Both the position numbers and the translations under genes were made by a program. This document shows, piece after piece, positions 38,282 to 49,928 of a stretch of 64,000 nt of DNA. Source of the DNA: Hypholoma sublateritium FD-334 SS-4 (taxonomy: Eukaryota > Basidiomycota > Agaricomycetes > Agaricales > Strophariaceae); NCBI GenBank assembly GCA_000827495.1, contig KN817545.1, forward strand, positions 328,640 through 392,639, written 5' to 3'. The first letter of the stretch is position 1. The number at the start of each line of letters is the position of its first letter. Below the pieces are notes generated by a model. It made no database searches, was not told the origin of the DNA, and was given only the letters and a program-made list of their open reading frames with translations.

Positions 38282-39727
38282 TTACAGGGACAACGGAAGT
38301 ATACTGGGGATCGGACCCACAGGTACGATACGTGTAGGGTTGCTCTAAAGTTGATGAGGATTCGTGAATATTATATTATACTATGTTTCGACTTACAGAC
38401 TGTGGCCAGTAATAGCCCACTTTGATGTGCTCGAAATTGGTCGACTCCTTGAAGGAGGAGTTGTTCCAGTACAGCTTGTGCAGCCAGCTGGAAGTGGAGA
38501 CTATTGAATTTTGTTCAAATCGACGAAGAATCAACCAACAGACCTGTGAATAGCTGGGTAACCACTTCGAATTGTACGGAAGTTGCATTTGAAGAGGCCG
38601 TGATAGACTGGATCGAAACGGATCTGATAGACAAGTGAAGTCAGCCATGCAATTCGCAAACACCGATCTCAGATGGAAGATTTGACCCACAATGGTGACC
38701 CATAGGCGGATATCGGCTTCCGTGAGTGTGTTGCCAACGAGGTAATCTTTGCCTTCCAGCACCTTCTCGACTTTGTCGAGCGCAGCAAATACATCGTTGA
38801 CAGCGCGCTCATATGGCTCTTGGGCAACTGCAAATCCCGCCCTATAAACACCATCTGTACGGGTAATTTAGTGAGCATCGAACAAAAACAATTAGACTTG
38901 TGCACTTACTGTTGATATTGGGATAGATCCAGTCATTCAGTTCATCAATCTGAGCCTTCAGATCTTCTGGGTAGTAGTTGAGCGCCGCCTTCTCTTTCGG
39001 GAGGAATTCATTGAATGCAGTGTTGAATATACGGATGATCTCCGAGCTCTCGTTGTTGACAATTGTGTGCAATTTCTTATCCCACAGGACGGGGACTGTG
39101 AACCTACGTGAAAGAGATAAGCCATTAACAACTCGGCGCGAGAGTAGAAAAATGGTTGGGTACAAACCTGCCGCTGTAATTTGGGTCGGCTCTAAAGTAT
39201 AGGTCCTTGATATGCGCCGATTGGTAGAGCGGGTCTTCCTCAGCGCCCTCAAATCTATCGACCGAACCAAACGCCCATCCATTTGGTCCAATGCGGGGAG
39301 ACACGATCGTTACAGCTGCGAGCTCCGTGAGTCCAACGTTACATGTTATTAATATTATAAAATATAGAACGTACGAATAATAGAATCCAATCCTTTCAAT
39401 TTCCGGACTATGAGTGTTCTGGTGGCCCATGCTGAAAAAACAGTTGAATATTTGTATTAAATGAATGAGATGAATGAGCGAAGGAACTTACGGCACGAGA
39501 ATGCGACATAAAGATGGTAGCGACCTGCGGCGGATAAATCGATAAGTTCATGCAATGCAAAATCTGCGGGCAATGAGCAAGTGCGACATGCCTTCCTCCG
39601 GTGTAAACCTTCCGCCTTTCTCGATGACATCCCTGAACGAGGAATCTGGGCGTTTGAACGAGCCGTCGGGCTCTCTCTTCATTAAGCCGACATCTGATTG
39701 CGACACGGAGTCCTTGGGGGTTGACAT
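38282..39727 (-). CDS. ECM4: Ecm4-like (Xi-class) glutathione S-transferase / glutathionyl-hydroquinone reductase
   Basis: Nine exons: 39592-39727, 39492-39524, 39375-39431, 39168-39315, 38910-39103, 38691-38854, 38544-38623, 38397-38487, 38282-38344; 321 aa. The family reduces S-glutathionyl hydroquinones and other glutathione adducts in the cytosol. The catalytic Cys56 sits in the conserved CPWATR motif, preceded by RYHLYVAFS and followed by TVPVLWDKK, NNESSEIIRI and the C-terminal helical domain (TEADIRLWVTI, RFDPVYH, CNFRTI, NFEHIK). The tail NPTRIVPVGP is typical. The micro-exon 39492-39524 ends one base after the catalytic Cys codon. Intron 1 (39525-39591) uses a GC donor (AAG|GCATGT), the only in-frame solution I find. 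The start is set by MSTPKDS, 105 bp after a minus-strand TATAAAG at 39832-39838. An upstream in-frame ATG at 39865 lies before that TATA box. Confidence 0.88.
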
Positions 39728-39831
39728 GATGATGAACGTTTGGAAAAGTGTTGAGGTGCTTCGAAAATTGGGGCTTTGCAAGGTCTTTCGAGAGAATAGT
39801 CCGCTACCAGTAATACCAACGCCAATACCCT

Positions 39832-39838
39832 CTTTATA
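39832..39838 (-). promoter_or_regulatory. TATA box of the glutathione transferase gene
   Basis: TATAAAG on the minus strand, 105 bp upstream of the chosen start at 39727. It argues against the longer in-frame start at 39865. Confidence 0.45.
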
Positions 39839-42617
39839 GAGGGTGGCGAGGTGGCGAATTTGCACGTGAAATGACGCTCAACGTTTATGAGTAATCCATT
39901 CTTCAGAAGGGTATTGAATGATTGAATCGTGGTGGAAGTTAAAGTCAGAACGCATTAATCAGAATTTGGCGTTAAGTACTGCTTACATTCCAATGAGTCA
40001 GTCTCCAAGAAAGTGTATCTGACTGGGGCGGCTGAAGGTAAGTTTCCTGCATTGAACCTGGAGATGCTTTTTTGTGCTATGAATTTGCATCGTGAGGTGA
40101 TGTTGACTGCCAGGACCGTCGTGGTCGCTTTCCAACTGGCAACTTGTTTCCAACACATTTCCAACATCTCGTAATTGGCGCTTACATAATTCGCGATGAC
40201 ATCTGCCAATTGGTCACCGTGATCGTTCAGCTCACCCCATTACGACATCGGACAGACTACGACTCAAAGCAAACTCACAGGCTCAACAATTCAACTTTCT
40301 TGTAACAATCTTATTATTATAGGCTTTTCTGAACATCAGCATAGCAAAGTGCAGCTTCTCTAAGAGCTCTTTATCCTCTCCATTGGCAAATGCCTAGATT
40401 TTTCGTCGTATTTATTACCTTGGTCAAACGCGGCACGCAATAGTAAGTATCCTAGAACACGGATTTACTGCTGCGGGCGCATCAAACTCACTATAGTTTT
40501 GATATTCTGGACGCTTGTTGGGCGCATGCAGACATTTAGGTCAAGTCACTAGAGCCTGTGTAAATCAGGCTAAAGGAGATAATCCGATTGACGCGACTCC
40601 GAGTCCGCCAGGCCCCATAGTGCCCCAAATCAGGTTAGAACCTGGCGCATGTGGAGCAGCGAGTGCATCGCTTTCAGGCGACGTTCTTTTAGATGAGTCC
40701 AATTTTAAATAGGCATTTACGTTTAATGCTCAATGACCGACTCTCAAAAAGTACTAAATGCTTGCAGAGCGCGCGAGGCAGATATATTTATATCGTCACA
40801 AGCAGACTACCATTACTATTCAGTATACTTTTCAAAGACAAGTCAGGTAGATATAAGCAAATTACGACCAGAATTACTAGGAATGGCCCTTTTCCTGATT
40901 TAAGCGCCCACTACGAGCACCGTCTGGGCCAAGCGCGGGACTTCGTAGAACTCGGTATCTATCTCCCACGGACGGGTAAAGCTTAAAGCCTCACTGACGC
41001 AGTTTGCTTGATGCGTGGCGACAAGCGATGGAGTTCCCGTCGACGGTCATCTTCAGTGCAGAGGCTGGATTGATTTTTCCAGATGTTCGAACGGTAATCT
41101 GGGTTCATACGGTATGAACCCGGGGCCTGAGCCTCCCACTTTTCAGACTGCTCGTACACCGACATTTTGACTGGCGCAACATTTTCTTCCACGGTATTTC
41201 CGCAGGCCCATTTTTTATGTTCCAAAAAATAAAGATCGCAAGCGGATATATGTAACCTCCCGCACATATCCCGACGGCGAACTGAGGTGTATGCCAGTGG
41301 ACATCAATTGGCCATCGCCGAATTGTTCGGCGATCAGAAAATGCGAAAGCTGGCTTTCGGTCGGCGTCCCCTCTCATTTTCCCATTGCAATTCAGACTAT
41401 TGGAGGGAGAATGGGCGCTTGTGCCGCCAGTACATGCGAGGTTCAGGCAAGTTTCGCAGCTCCAGTGGGTAGTTATAATTTGAAAAAAGCTTTTATGTAT
41501 CTCCTTTGGTTTTTGGGGTGCTCAAATGTTTTATTCTGGGAGCCACATCTATAGTCTTCTATAGTCCTAAACAAGCCTGTACAGCCAACTTGACCCGACC
41601 ATAATGAGGGTGCTGTTGTGGTGTTGATGATCATCAATAACTCTAAATATAAGTGTTGAAGTCATCATTATAGATGTCTAGAGGAGGTTGCTTCTTATTT
41701 TAAATAACTGTATGAGCAGTGTTCATGTAGTAGCGGAAACATCTACCATACCGGTGCATAATATGCTTTGTATCTATGTAGGGAACTTGAACATGCCGAA
41801 TGATTTTATCTCATAGCATGTATATGTGGACGAGCTAATGACGTCTCGAAGTATCGTACTGCCGTATATCTGCTGAGACTATATATATTGTGACCCATAG
41901 GTCTTACATACTATATGATGATAGAGAACCTGACACAGAGCACAGTATTCTTGAAACGCCCGAGGCGGATCCTGCCGGCACTGCACTGTAATTTACTGGA
42001 ATTCAGATCATTGAGCAAGTATTGCAGTAAGAACGAAGTTGGCGGGGAGAAAAAATTGAATACATGAGCTCATGTGCGTTTATACGGGCTTCCTAGTTCT
42101 TCTACAGTGACCCAGAAATTACTGTGTGGTGAAGTTGCGTGGAGAGGGCTTTGGAGAAGCACTGCAAATATGTGGCATGTTGTTGAGCACGCGCGTCAGC
42201 CCGAGGTGATCGATTGATGAGTGATGGTACCTATCATTTGCCGATAGCCGGTGCTCCCAAGCACTCGGTAAACATTTCTATTGGTGTTCGTGACTACTGC
42301 GTTCTATCAGACAAATCAAAAAATATACACTCACACTGTCTGTCGGGAGATGTAGCCAGCGACGTCGTTTACTCACTGACTGACGGCCACGACGAGTCCC
42401 CTTGAGTTTGTCTCGCTCGCAGGCGCCTCCCCCTTCACTCTGTCACTCTGTGAGTTCAAACCCTCTTTTCTGATAGACATAGCTTTGCAATACTCATTCA
42501 GTGTGTAGGTGAAGCTGTGATATCACACGTTTCGGATTCGCTTCTATCTATCCATACATTCTTTGCCCTTCACATTCTTTTAACAGATCTTTCGAGATCA
42601 AGGCTATATATTGCCTT
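39839..42617. other. Intergenic, no supported gene
   Basis: I see no recognisable gene in 2.8 kb. A minus-strand stretch at about 40983-41377 has two overlapping frames with protein-like composition (one with a hydrophobic segment, AGGYIYPLAIFIFW), which may be a remnant or a small split gene, but I cannot assign it. The part 41.6-42.0 kb is AT-rich. The last 100 bp before 42618 are the promoter of the next gene. Confidence 0.4.
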
Positions 42618-43907
42618 ATGTTCACACCTCCGCCTTCCCCTCTGCCAGCTCGACAGAGTGCGCCTTCTCTCCAAGAGCCCGAGCCCCTCTTTCTCGAAGA
42701 CGAGTCCAAGCAGTCTACAAAGAAAATCATTGGGAGGAGGTTTCGTATGGCCGTGATTCTGATACCTCTCCTGGTTATCTGCATCACCGCGCGCATTGGC
42801 TATGTGTCAAGTCGCGCAGTTGAGCCCCAACCCAACCTCGAGCTCCCCCTCTCGTGGCATGGAATAAAGGAGGACTCAAGTTGGCGGCACCACAAGCGGC
42901 AACCTGAACCTGAGCCCCAGACGGTGTCGGGTGGCCTGAGCTTGAGTTCCGCCGCACCCACTTCGACAACTGCAGCTGCGAGCCCTACCCCCTCGTCGTC
43001 GTCGATCCCAGTATCCCTTCAGCCAATTCCGACGGTCCCTTCAGCCCCTCCAACGTTACCGACTCCTTTCCCGCAGACGTTCGATGCAGGCATTGCTCAG
43101 AATTTCTCGAGTATATCGTGCTCTAACTTCTTCGCCAATATGACCAATTCTGCGCCCTACCGATCCTGCCGCCCGTTCTCGGTACTGCTGGAGAATTCCG
43201 CTGCTTTCATCAACGTATGTATCAGATTTACACCCCCATCAATATATACTGACGGCCACTTACAGGCCCAGTCGAATCTTACTCTGATGAATTCGATTAT
43301 TTGGGGGACATGTAACACAACGCTTGGGCTCTCGCAATGTGAAGCGAACATGGACTGGTTTACAGATGCATTACAAACGGCCTGCACCGAGGAGCTGAAG
43401 GATAATAACGCCATGACCGTGGCTACCCTGAAAGGTCCGTCCTAATTCCCAATGATGTTATCAATATATGGATTGATTTTCGTGCGGTTAATAGCTCTGC
43501 AGGCATTCAGCATTATGTATGACGTGGCTTGCCAAGTGGACCCGACAAGCAACACATACTGCTATCTAAACGCTGTCAGTAACTCGAATCCGGTCGATTC
43601 GTACTACTATGCCCTACCGTTGGGCATTCCTGTTCCGTCATCAGCAGTTCCCACATGCTCAACATGCTCGAAGAGCGTTATGGGCGTGTACTCTGCTGCC
43701 CTTGAGAACTCGACAGAAGCATCGCAACTAAGCGGTTTACAAGAGACATACGAAGCGACCGCAAAGCTCACGGTTCAATACTGCGGCGCAAGTTTTGCGA
43801 CAACCGGTCTCGGCAGTTCCGCGATGTCTTCCTTGATGCGGCCGTCATGGATGGTAACGGGAAGCCTCGCAATATTTGCGTCGGTTCTTCTAGGAAGCGC
43901 TCTGTGA
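42618..43907 (+). CDS. DUF7729-like Ser/Thr/Pro-rich membrane or GPI-anchored protein
   Basis: Three exons: 42618-43214, 43266-43434, 43495-43907; 392 aa. A short cytosolic N-terminus and a membrane segment (about 43-60) come first, then a Ser/Thr/Pro-rich stretch likely to be O-glycosylated. A Cys-rich extracellular domain follows, with the pattern CSNFFANMTNSAPYRSCRPF and paired Cys (CNTT, SQCEANMDWF, ACTEEL, VACQVDP, YCYLNAV, CSTCSKSVM, QYCG). This pattern is what I know from fungal DUF7729 proteins. A C-terminal hydrophobic tail preceded by small residues suggests a GPI signal or second anchor. Acceptor choice at 43494 restores the LQAFSIMYDVAC core; the next AG downstream breaks the frame. 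Function is unknown. It is probably exposed at the plasma membrane or cell wall. Confidence 0.8.
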
Positions 43908-45711
43908 GCTCCCCAACTACAGGCCACGGATTAACGCATTGTCCCTTTCTGTGTTCTGGTTTCCGTTCGGGGTTTTCGTCGAATTGGATGTAGTTTTTTC
44001 AGTTGTTAGGGCTTTGCACACACTATCTCATTCTTTCTATTGTTTTACTAGAACACTCTAATTTGGGCCCGCAGGTGCATGGGAGCACACATGGGATTCA
44101 TTGGCAAATTCCGACGCTGCATTTTATCTCAGATATTCCTAACTTTTTGCTACTATTTATTACTTACATATCTTCTATACCAGGCCCTCCCACATCTCCA
44201 CATTTTTATAGGAGACCCCCCACCGCCTTCGTTGACCGGATATACATATCCCTACCCACTCTGCTCACGAACACCCTAACCTGACGCCTAGGCCCCCATT
44301 TCACTTCGCCTACCCAGACCGCACCGGATCTGCCACACATACTGCTGTCTTTCCGCGTGCACCGGGCTCTGGCGTCGGTTATCTTGCCTGAGCGCTCTGA
44401 ACACCCATGTTGTCTGTGTCTTTATGCGCCCAATAGCCATTTTCACGCCAGTCTTGCCGCCGCTATATCCGTATTTCTGACCTGTATACACAACGACGCA
44501 CACCCGGTCCCTAAAAGGTATTACAATATATACGTATTATTTGCCTCGCCATTACCTGCCTATGCAGGTTGCTTCCATTTTTGTATTCCCTTGTCCGATA
44601 GCTGAACAACGCTGTCGTATGCCCCCAGCTAATCTGCAGGAAGCGTTGAGCGTTGTGACCGAACGTGAGAGTGCGCATTGTGTGTTGGAGATGTCGGACT
44701 TTGCTTCTGAAGCTTCTGCCTGCTCAGCGTGGCACGCAAAATCATTGATGGAAGGTACATGATGATGCATGATGCATGATGCATGATAATAATACTGATG
44801 ATCGTAATGCGTACTGTGTCTGGCTCACTTTTGGAATATTCGGCGGCCGACCATAGTATCCTTAAGCAATCCCTGAGCAATCCTTAAGAGTTAAGTCAAC
44901 CTTGGTCCTTGGCTGGGACGTTAAGATATCATACTTCTAATATTTTTCATACCTTATATAAATCGGGACACGCAGTGAGAGAACGAGAAATATCATGTAT
45001 AATAAATACTTCCAGTCAACTTGACCTTGCAACAGAATTGCAGTCAGACGGCGTCGACTTCGTGCTTTTCCCATCGTTGCGGACAGAAAATTTGGGTTTT
45101 TCGTGCTTCTTCAGAGAAGATAGAAAAAAACTTACATAACAGTATCGACGCAAGACAAGGCGCTGTTGTTCGCTGGTTGCTTGATCCCGTTCAAATGCTG
45201 AATATTTAGGTGAGGAGGACCGGTGCTTCGTGGCCGGACCTGCGGATTGGTAAGCAACTCGACGTGCCTATCGGAACTTGAACTGGGCCATGTATTTTCA
45301 ACTTATCCCAGTGCGCCGCCTGCATACATAAACGAGCTATATTGCATTGTTCAGCACACACACATTCGAAGGATTTGAAGTTAATGGCTTTTTTCTCAGA
45401 GGAATCTCTGGAATTGGGGGAAATTGGGCAAATGAGTACGTACTTTACTTTTTGTTCCATTCCTTCCCCCCGCCCATATGATGCGAAATCACACCCTGGA
45501 GAGGACACACGGATTTCCGTGCCCTCGTTGAAACCCCAGACTGCGCGATCCATCCTGGTATACTCTTGGAGGAACCGTTTGGACCCCGGTCAAGAACGGA
45601 AAGCTGATGGAATTCAAAGTCTGTATTGCTACCTGTATACACTGACACTCTTTCCTTAGGGCCAACGGTATTTGCATACGATCTGTGCATTCGTTCATCC
45701 GACTGTTGAAC
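43908..45711. other. Convergent spacer with small microsatellite
   Basis: This is the 3' flank of both neighbours. It contains a short TGATGCA-type tandem near 44758-44790. I see no gene. Confidence 0.4.
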
Positions 45712-46758
45712 CTATTTTCCAATTTTTCCAAGTTCTTCTTCCACTGCATCGGCCATCTCCCCCAACGTTTCGAACCGCCACGTCCATTTCGGCTTTGCAT
45801 CAAGACCTCCAGGTGTAACATTGCAAGTCACTGCCGCCTGCCTGTCGATCCAGACGCTCCGCATGCCCAGCCGACTCGCAGGCTCGTGATCGTGCGGCAG
45901 GCTCTGCGCCACCGAAAGCACCCTGTCCTTGACCTCCTCGCCGGGCCGCAGCGAGAGGTCGCCAAATAGCTCTGGGTGCGCCCCGAAATATGCGAGCGCT
46001 GCGCGGAACCCGCCCAGTGCGGGCTTGTAGCACCCTGTATCCTGCGCGGTCATCACCAGTGTGAACGGCGACTGCGAGCCCGGCGCGTCTTGCGGGTGCC
46101 AGTACTGGTGGGGGTTCGGCACGGGGAACGTGTATGTTTGCAGCGCGACGCCGTCCGCGGGTGCACCTGCGAGCCGGGCATGTGTGTGGCTGAAGGAGCT
46201 GCGATCGACGTTGGAGAGCACGACGAGCTTGAAATGCTTCGCGAGGCGACGCAGCGCGGCGACGGTGTCAGGGAACACGGGCCAGTGCTCGATCGAGTTT
46301 CCAAACCTTGTATGCGCGTTCTGCGCGCCGTCACCTGCGGCAGCGGAGGTGGACGCACCGGCGTCCGTGGTGGCGGCGGCGGCTGGGTCTGTGGCGGCCA
46401 CTGAGGCTGAGGGGGTAGCGCCTGGCTGTTCGCCCGAGAGGGTCTTGAGCCGCTCTTCCAGGATTTCGTGCACCTTCGCCAGGAGTTCATTGTAAAGCAT
46501 GTCCGGGTATTGTGCTTGGAGATCGCCCTCGGCCGCCATAAACGCAGACAGCGCATCTTTACGTGACCAGCTTTTAGATGCGGGGTAGCGAGCGAGTAGG
46601 GGCTTCAGCGCGTCGAACAGCCCCGATTCCCAGTCCTATGAGAGATCTCGCGTAAGCGATGCCGCGTTGGTAAATACAGAAAGATATACCGCGAGAGTGC
46701 CGTAGACGTCAAATATTAGAATCTTGTGGTCTGTAATCTTTGGCGTCGGTGCAGACAT
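45712..46758 (-). CDS. Type II haloacid dehalogenase-like HAD hydrolase
   Basis: Two exons, 46690-46758 and 45712-46635, give 330 aa. The HAD nucleophile Asp17 is in motif I (FDVYGTLADWE; the intron falls between Ala and Asp of LA|DWE). Motif II is LSNVD (Ser164, Asn165), the motif III Lys is in CYKPALGGF (Lys227), and the late acidic motif is SLPHDHEPA (Asp272), which is the pattern of 2-haloacid dehalogenases. A family enzyme hydrolyses a C-halogen bond or, in many fungal members, an unknown phosphate or acid substrate; the substrate cannot be told here. Compared with the usual size (about 230-260 aa) the cap region carries a low-complexity Ala/Thr/Pro insertion at about 88-131. The N-terminal exon is short but fits perfectly in phase 0 (54-nt intron). 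Confidence 0.88.
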
Positions 46759-47169
46759 CCTAGTGTCAGTCAGTGGACGTGTGGACGTGTTGGCTTTCAG
46801 GTTAGGCTGTGATACTGGATTGGTGTTGGCCTATAAAAGTATGTCGTGATGGTGTGGTGAAGGAAGCAATATGAGTCGATGATGCTCAACGATGCGGAGC
46901 CGGTGACTCGTCTGATCATGATCGCCGCGGGAATCGCGTTGAGATTAATGCCACTGCTCGTGCATCTCTCCTTGAGCTCTCCCTTACTCCACGGGATTCA
47001 ATCATGCAAATGTAGATGCTACTTATTGAAGTAATCGCCGCCACCAAGTGGGTCATTAAATTGGCACTACTTAGAAAGTTGCAAGCTTTGAATTCCACTG
47101 TATGTACATGCGGTAAGACTGAAAAACACATAGAAATTGTCCAAGTGGACCCCGGGCTAGTGGTAGAGA
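46759..47169. other. Upstream region of HAD gene, 3' flank of H3 variant
   Basis: Both neighbours are on the minus strand. The segment holds the HAD promoter and probably the 3' UTR of the histone gene. No coding region is supported. Confidence 0.35.
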
Positions 47170-47971
47170 TTAAAACGACTTGTCTCGGAAGATATCACCG
47201 CGAAGGCGTCGCGCTAGTTCCATATCTTTTGTCTGGATTGTCACGCGCTTCGCGTGGATGGCGGCCAGGTTGCAGTCTCCGAACAGGTCGACAAGGTAAG
47301 CCTCGGAGGCCTCCTGTAAGGCCTCCAGTGCCGAGCTTTGGAATCTGATGTCGTGCTGAAAATATCAACTCATTGGTGTCTGCCGAGAAGCATACAAAAA
47401 TTATTGGACAAACTTACTTTGTACTCTAGAGCAATCTCGCGGACAAGTCTTTGAAATGGGAGCTTTCGAATGAGCATGTCTGTCGACGACTGATAGTGTC
47501 TAATCTGCCGGAGAGCTTGCTCTCCCGGACGGTATCTCGGACGCGGATTAACCATATCCTCAACGGTTTCCATAGAGGTTCTGCCAGTCTAATAAGTTCC
47601 ATAATCGTCAGTACTAGAGTACTTAATCGACATATTCATAAGCAATCCGGGGGCTCACCAAACCACCATGTTGAGTTTTTTTCCTGCCGACTTGGAACCC
47701 AGGAACAAGCATATTTATGTGTAGTTCCCTCTAGAATTTGGTGATTATCTGTAAGCGAAAAACTTGATTCTGGGCAGTGAGTGGATTCAAATACTCACTG
47801 GCTGTTGAGCAGGCTTCTTGCGGCCCGTTTGCCCCATTTCAGGCAATGTTTTTAATGCTGTAGTTGTAGATACAGAACAGGCCAATGAATTTAATAGTGA
47901 GCATGGTAGAGAGTAATCTCGGTCCACTTACCAACAATACTTTTTCGAGCGGTTTGCTTTGTGCGGGCCAT
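47170..47971 (-). CDS. Divergent histone H3 variant, CENP-A candidate
   Basis: Exons: 47932-47971, 47799-47857, (47659-47730), 47418-47588, 47170-47355. They give 175 aa, or 151 aa if the bracketed exon is skipped; both keep phase. The N-terminus [11 protein letters not shown] equals canonical H3, but the tail after residue 12 is unrelated. The histone fold begins at [16 protein letters not shown], continues [19 protein letters not shown], then [19 protein letters not shown] and [13 protein letters not shown]. Departures from H3 include LEYKHDI for QDFKTDL, LFGDC for [17 protein letters not shown], and a C-terminal extension DIFRDKSF. The KDM.LARR ending and divergent tail recall yeast-type CENP-A. 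Loop 1 has no insertion and FQSS is H3-like, so a non-centromeric variant remains possible. Canonical fungal H3 is 135 aa. Confidence 0.8.
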
Positions 47972-48395
47972 TGCGATGAAGTGGGGTTCGATGGGCCAGC
48001 CTTGCTCTGAATGATAGTAGGGTGAGTCCAGGAAGAAGGACGTTAGACCTATGGGTTGAAGCGTGTCGTGCTTTTTATTATTCGGAGCTGTGACCTCCTT
48101 CTAGATCAAATTGAGGCCAAGTCACCGATGAATCGCTAATTCACGCAAAAGGTTATCTGAACATTGATGTCCTTCGGGGACGACCGAAATTTGAAGGTTG
48201 GTTCCAGGAATAGCAATAATATGTCTGGTTGGATGATGATATTGCGGATGCGCGCAGCTTCAGCCGGTACACCAGGAACTGTGAGTTTCGCTCGCTCTTG
48301 CAGACACAAGGTGCGCGCGACAGCGTGGCTGCCAATGCACTTCCCGCAAGGTGAATGGCGAGGGGATTGACAGCCGCGGGTGAGGGACGCGCCGA
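47972..48395. other. Upstream region of H3 variant
   Basis: Promoter side of the H3 variant, up to the inverted-repeat arm. No gene is seen. Confidence 0.35.
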
Positions 48396-48789
48396 CTACG
48401 GTAGACGAGAGCTACGAGGTTCAAATTCGGATTTTGCGATCAGCTACGTGGCTCGGGTAAGTCAATGATGGTGATCTAAGCATCTTATCTCATCATTTTA
48501 TAGTNCTCAGGCTAAAAAACTGAAGGCATTCAGCGACGTATCTCGCTGGTCATACTCATATTTGATCATTTTAAGCCTGNAATANNGTTTCAATAATCAT
48601 ATTTGAGGCAAGTAAAAAGGAAGAAGGGCCCNAAAACGAAGAAAACGGACAGTCACGTGACGTACCTCACCGAACAAGGCGCCAATTTCATTTTTCAGAC
48701 GCACTTACTTTCCTCGCGCGCGCTCGGCCAAGCGCTCATGCACCTTATGCGCTTATAAGAGTTCTCTCTCGAAACGGTGGCGCGGAATA
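48396..48789 (+). repeat. 394-bp inverted repeat, left arm
   Basis: Reverse complement of 49326-49719, matching along its whole length apart from ambiguous bases. It begins CTACGGTAGACGAGAGC and ends GGCGCGGAATA. It contains Ns near 48505, 48580, 48584-48585 and 48632, where the right arm is mostly resolved. The arm carries the exon end, intron and short terminal exon of the small frame seen at 49600-49928, plus a GTCACGTGAC palindrome. A 4-bp CCGA lies just outside both arms, which could be a target-site duplication or chance. Confidence 0.85.
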
Positions 48790-49325
48790 TCAGAGTGTCC
48801 AATGAGTAAGTATAACACAGATGAAACACAGAGTCGGCCATTGTAAATTGTTGGTAAATTGTAAGTAGTCACATTTCAAGCACGGGAACCTGGAACTGTC
48901 TTTTTGCTGTCGTTTGGCTTCCGTTATATGTCTGATGCCAAAATCAAACGCTCAGATGGACAATATGAAGGATGTGAGTGTGAAAATATTATTCCGTAAC
49001 TATCCGTGCCATATTAAATCTTTTNAAGTTTTGTGGATCGCGTCAAAGAAAGCACACAAAATATCCGCGAGAAAGAGCTTCGCTAATTGGAATCATACTC
49101 AATTACCCAAGTAGGTAGTCGGTCATTCCACCAGTCGCGAGTACCTTCAGGACTCGTCTATTACATTCTTACATTTGTATTTACAGCCTGGCCGAAGCCA
49201 GCTTACAACACACACCCTGTGAGCGCTCATTTTGAGTCCCGACTCCCATGGTGCACGCGCACTTGACGCGCCTCCGCGATACGCCTTCTCCACACGTGCC
49301 TATTATCCCCCGATTCCCCTCTATT
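48790..49325. other. Spacer between inverted-repeat arms
   Basis: 536 bp of unique sequence with one N near 49025. A 66-codon frame at 48914-49114 has no recognisable motif. No transposase is seen. Confidence 0.5.
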
Positions 49326-49719
49326 TATTCCGCGCCACCGTTTCGAGAGAGAACTCTTATAAGCGCATAAGGTGCATGAGCGCTTGGCCGAGCGCGCGCG
49401 AGGAAAGTAAGTGCGTCTGAAAAATGAAATTGGCGCCTTGTTCGGTGAGGTACGTCACGTGACTGTCCGTTTTCTTCGTTTTNGGGCCCTTCTTCCTTTT
49501 TACTTGCCTCAAATATGATTATTGAAACCCTATTTCAGGCTTAAAATGATCAAATATGAGTATGACCAGCGAGATACGTCGCTGAATGCCTTCAGTTTTT
49601 TAGCCTGAGCACTATAAAATGATGAGATAAGATGCTTAGATCACCATCATTGACTTACCCGAGCCACGTAGCTGATCGCAAAATCCGAATTTGAACCTCG
49701 TAGCTCTCGTCTACCGTAG
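49326..49719 (-). repeat. 394-bp inverted repeat, right arm
   Basis: Reverse complement of the arm at 48396-48789. It overlaps the 3' half of the small minus-strand frame at 49600-49928 and continues into it without a break, so this side looks like the original context and the left arm like the copied one. One N remains near 49483, opposite the N at 48632. Confidence 0.85.
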
Positions 49720-49928
49720 CCGACCATGTGGTCCATCTGAAAACCAGCATGTTCCGCCTCCTCGGCAGAGGTATAGTATTTCTCGACGAGTGCTTGAATC
49801 CATGTGGTGAACGAAGACCTACGACGCGGAAGATTCGGAAGAACAGCAGACAGGCGCACTGCGCCAACGTGTGAACGTCCGGGTCCAGGCTGCCGAATCC
49901 GGCCTCCGACGTTCACACTCTTTTCCAT
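49600..49928 (-). CDS. Small hypothetical protein, partly inside the inverted repeat
   Basis: Proposed exons 49659-49928 and 49600-49611 give 93 aa ending YVARCSG. The reading frame has protein-like composition (TTWIQALVEKYY, EEAEHAGFQMDHMVGYG) and ends at a good GTAAGT donor. The acceptor TTTATAG follows 41 nt later. I do not recognise a family. It may be a fragment of a larger gene whose 5' part is lost, or of a mobile element. Confidence 0.3.

Noticed and set aside
40983..41377. Possible small membrane-protein gene on the minus strand
   Set aside because: Two frames look partly protein-like, but I could not join them with proper splice sites and recognised no family.
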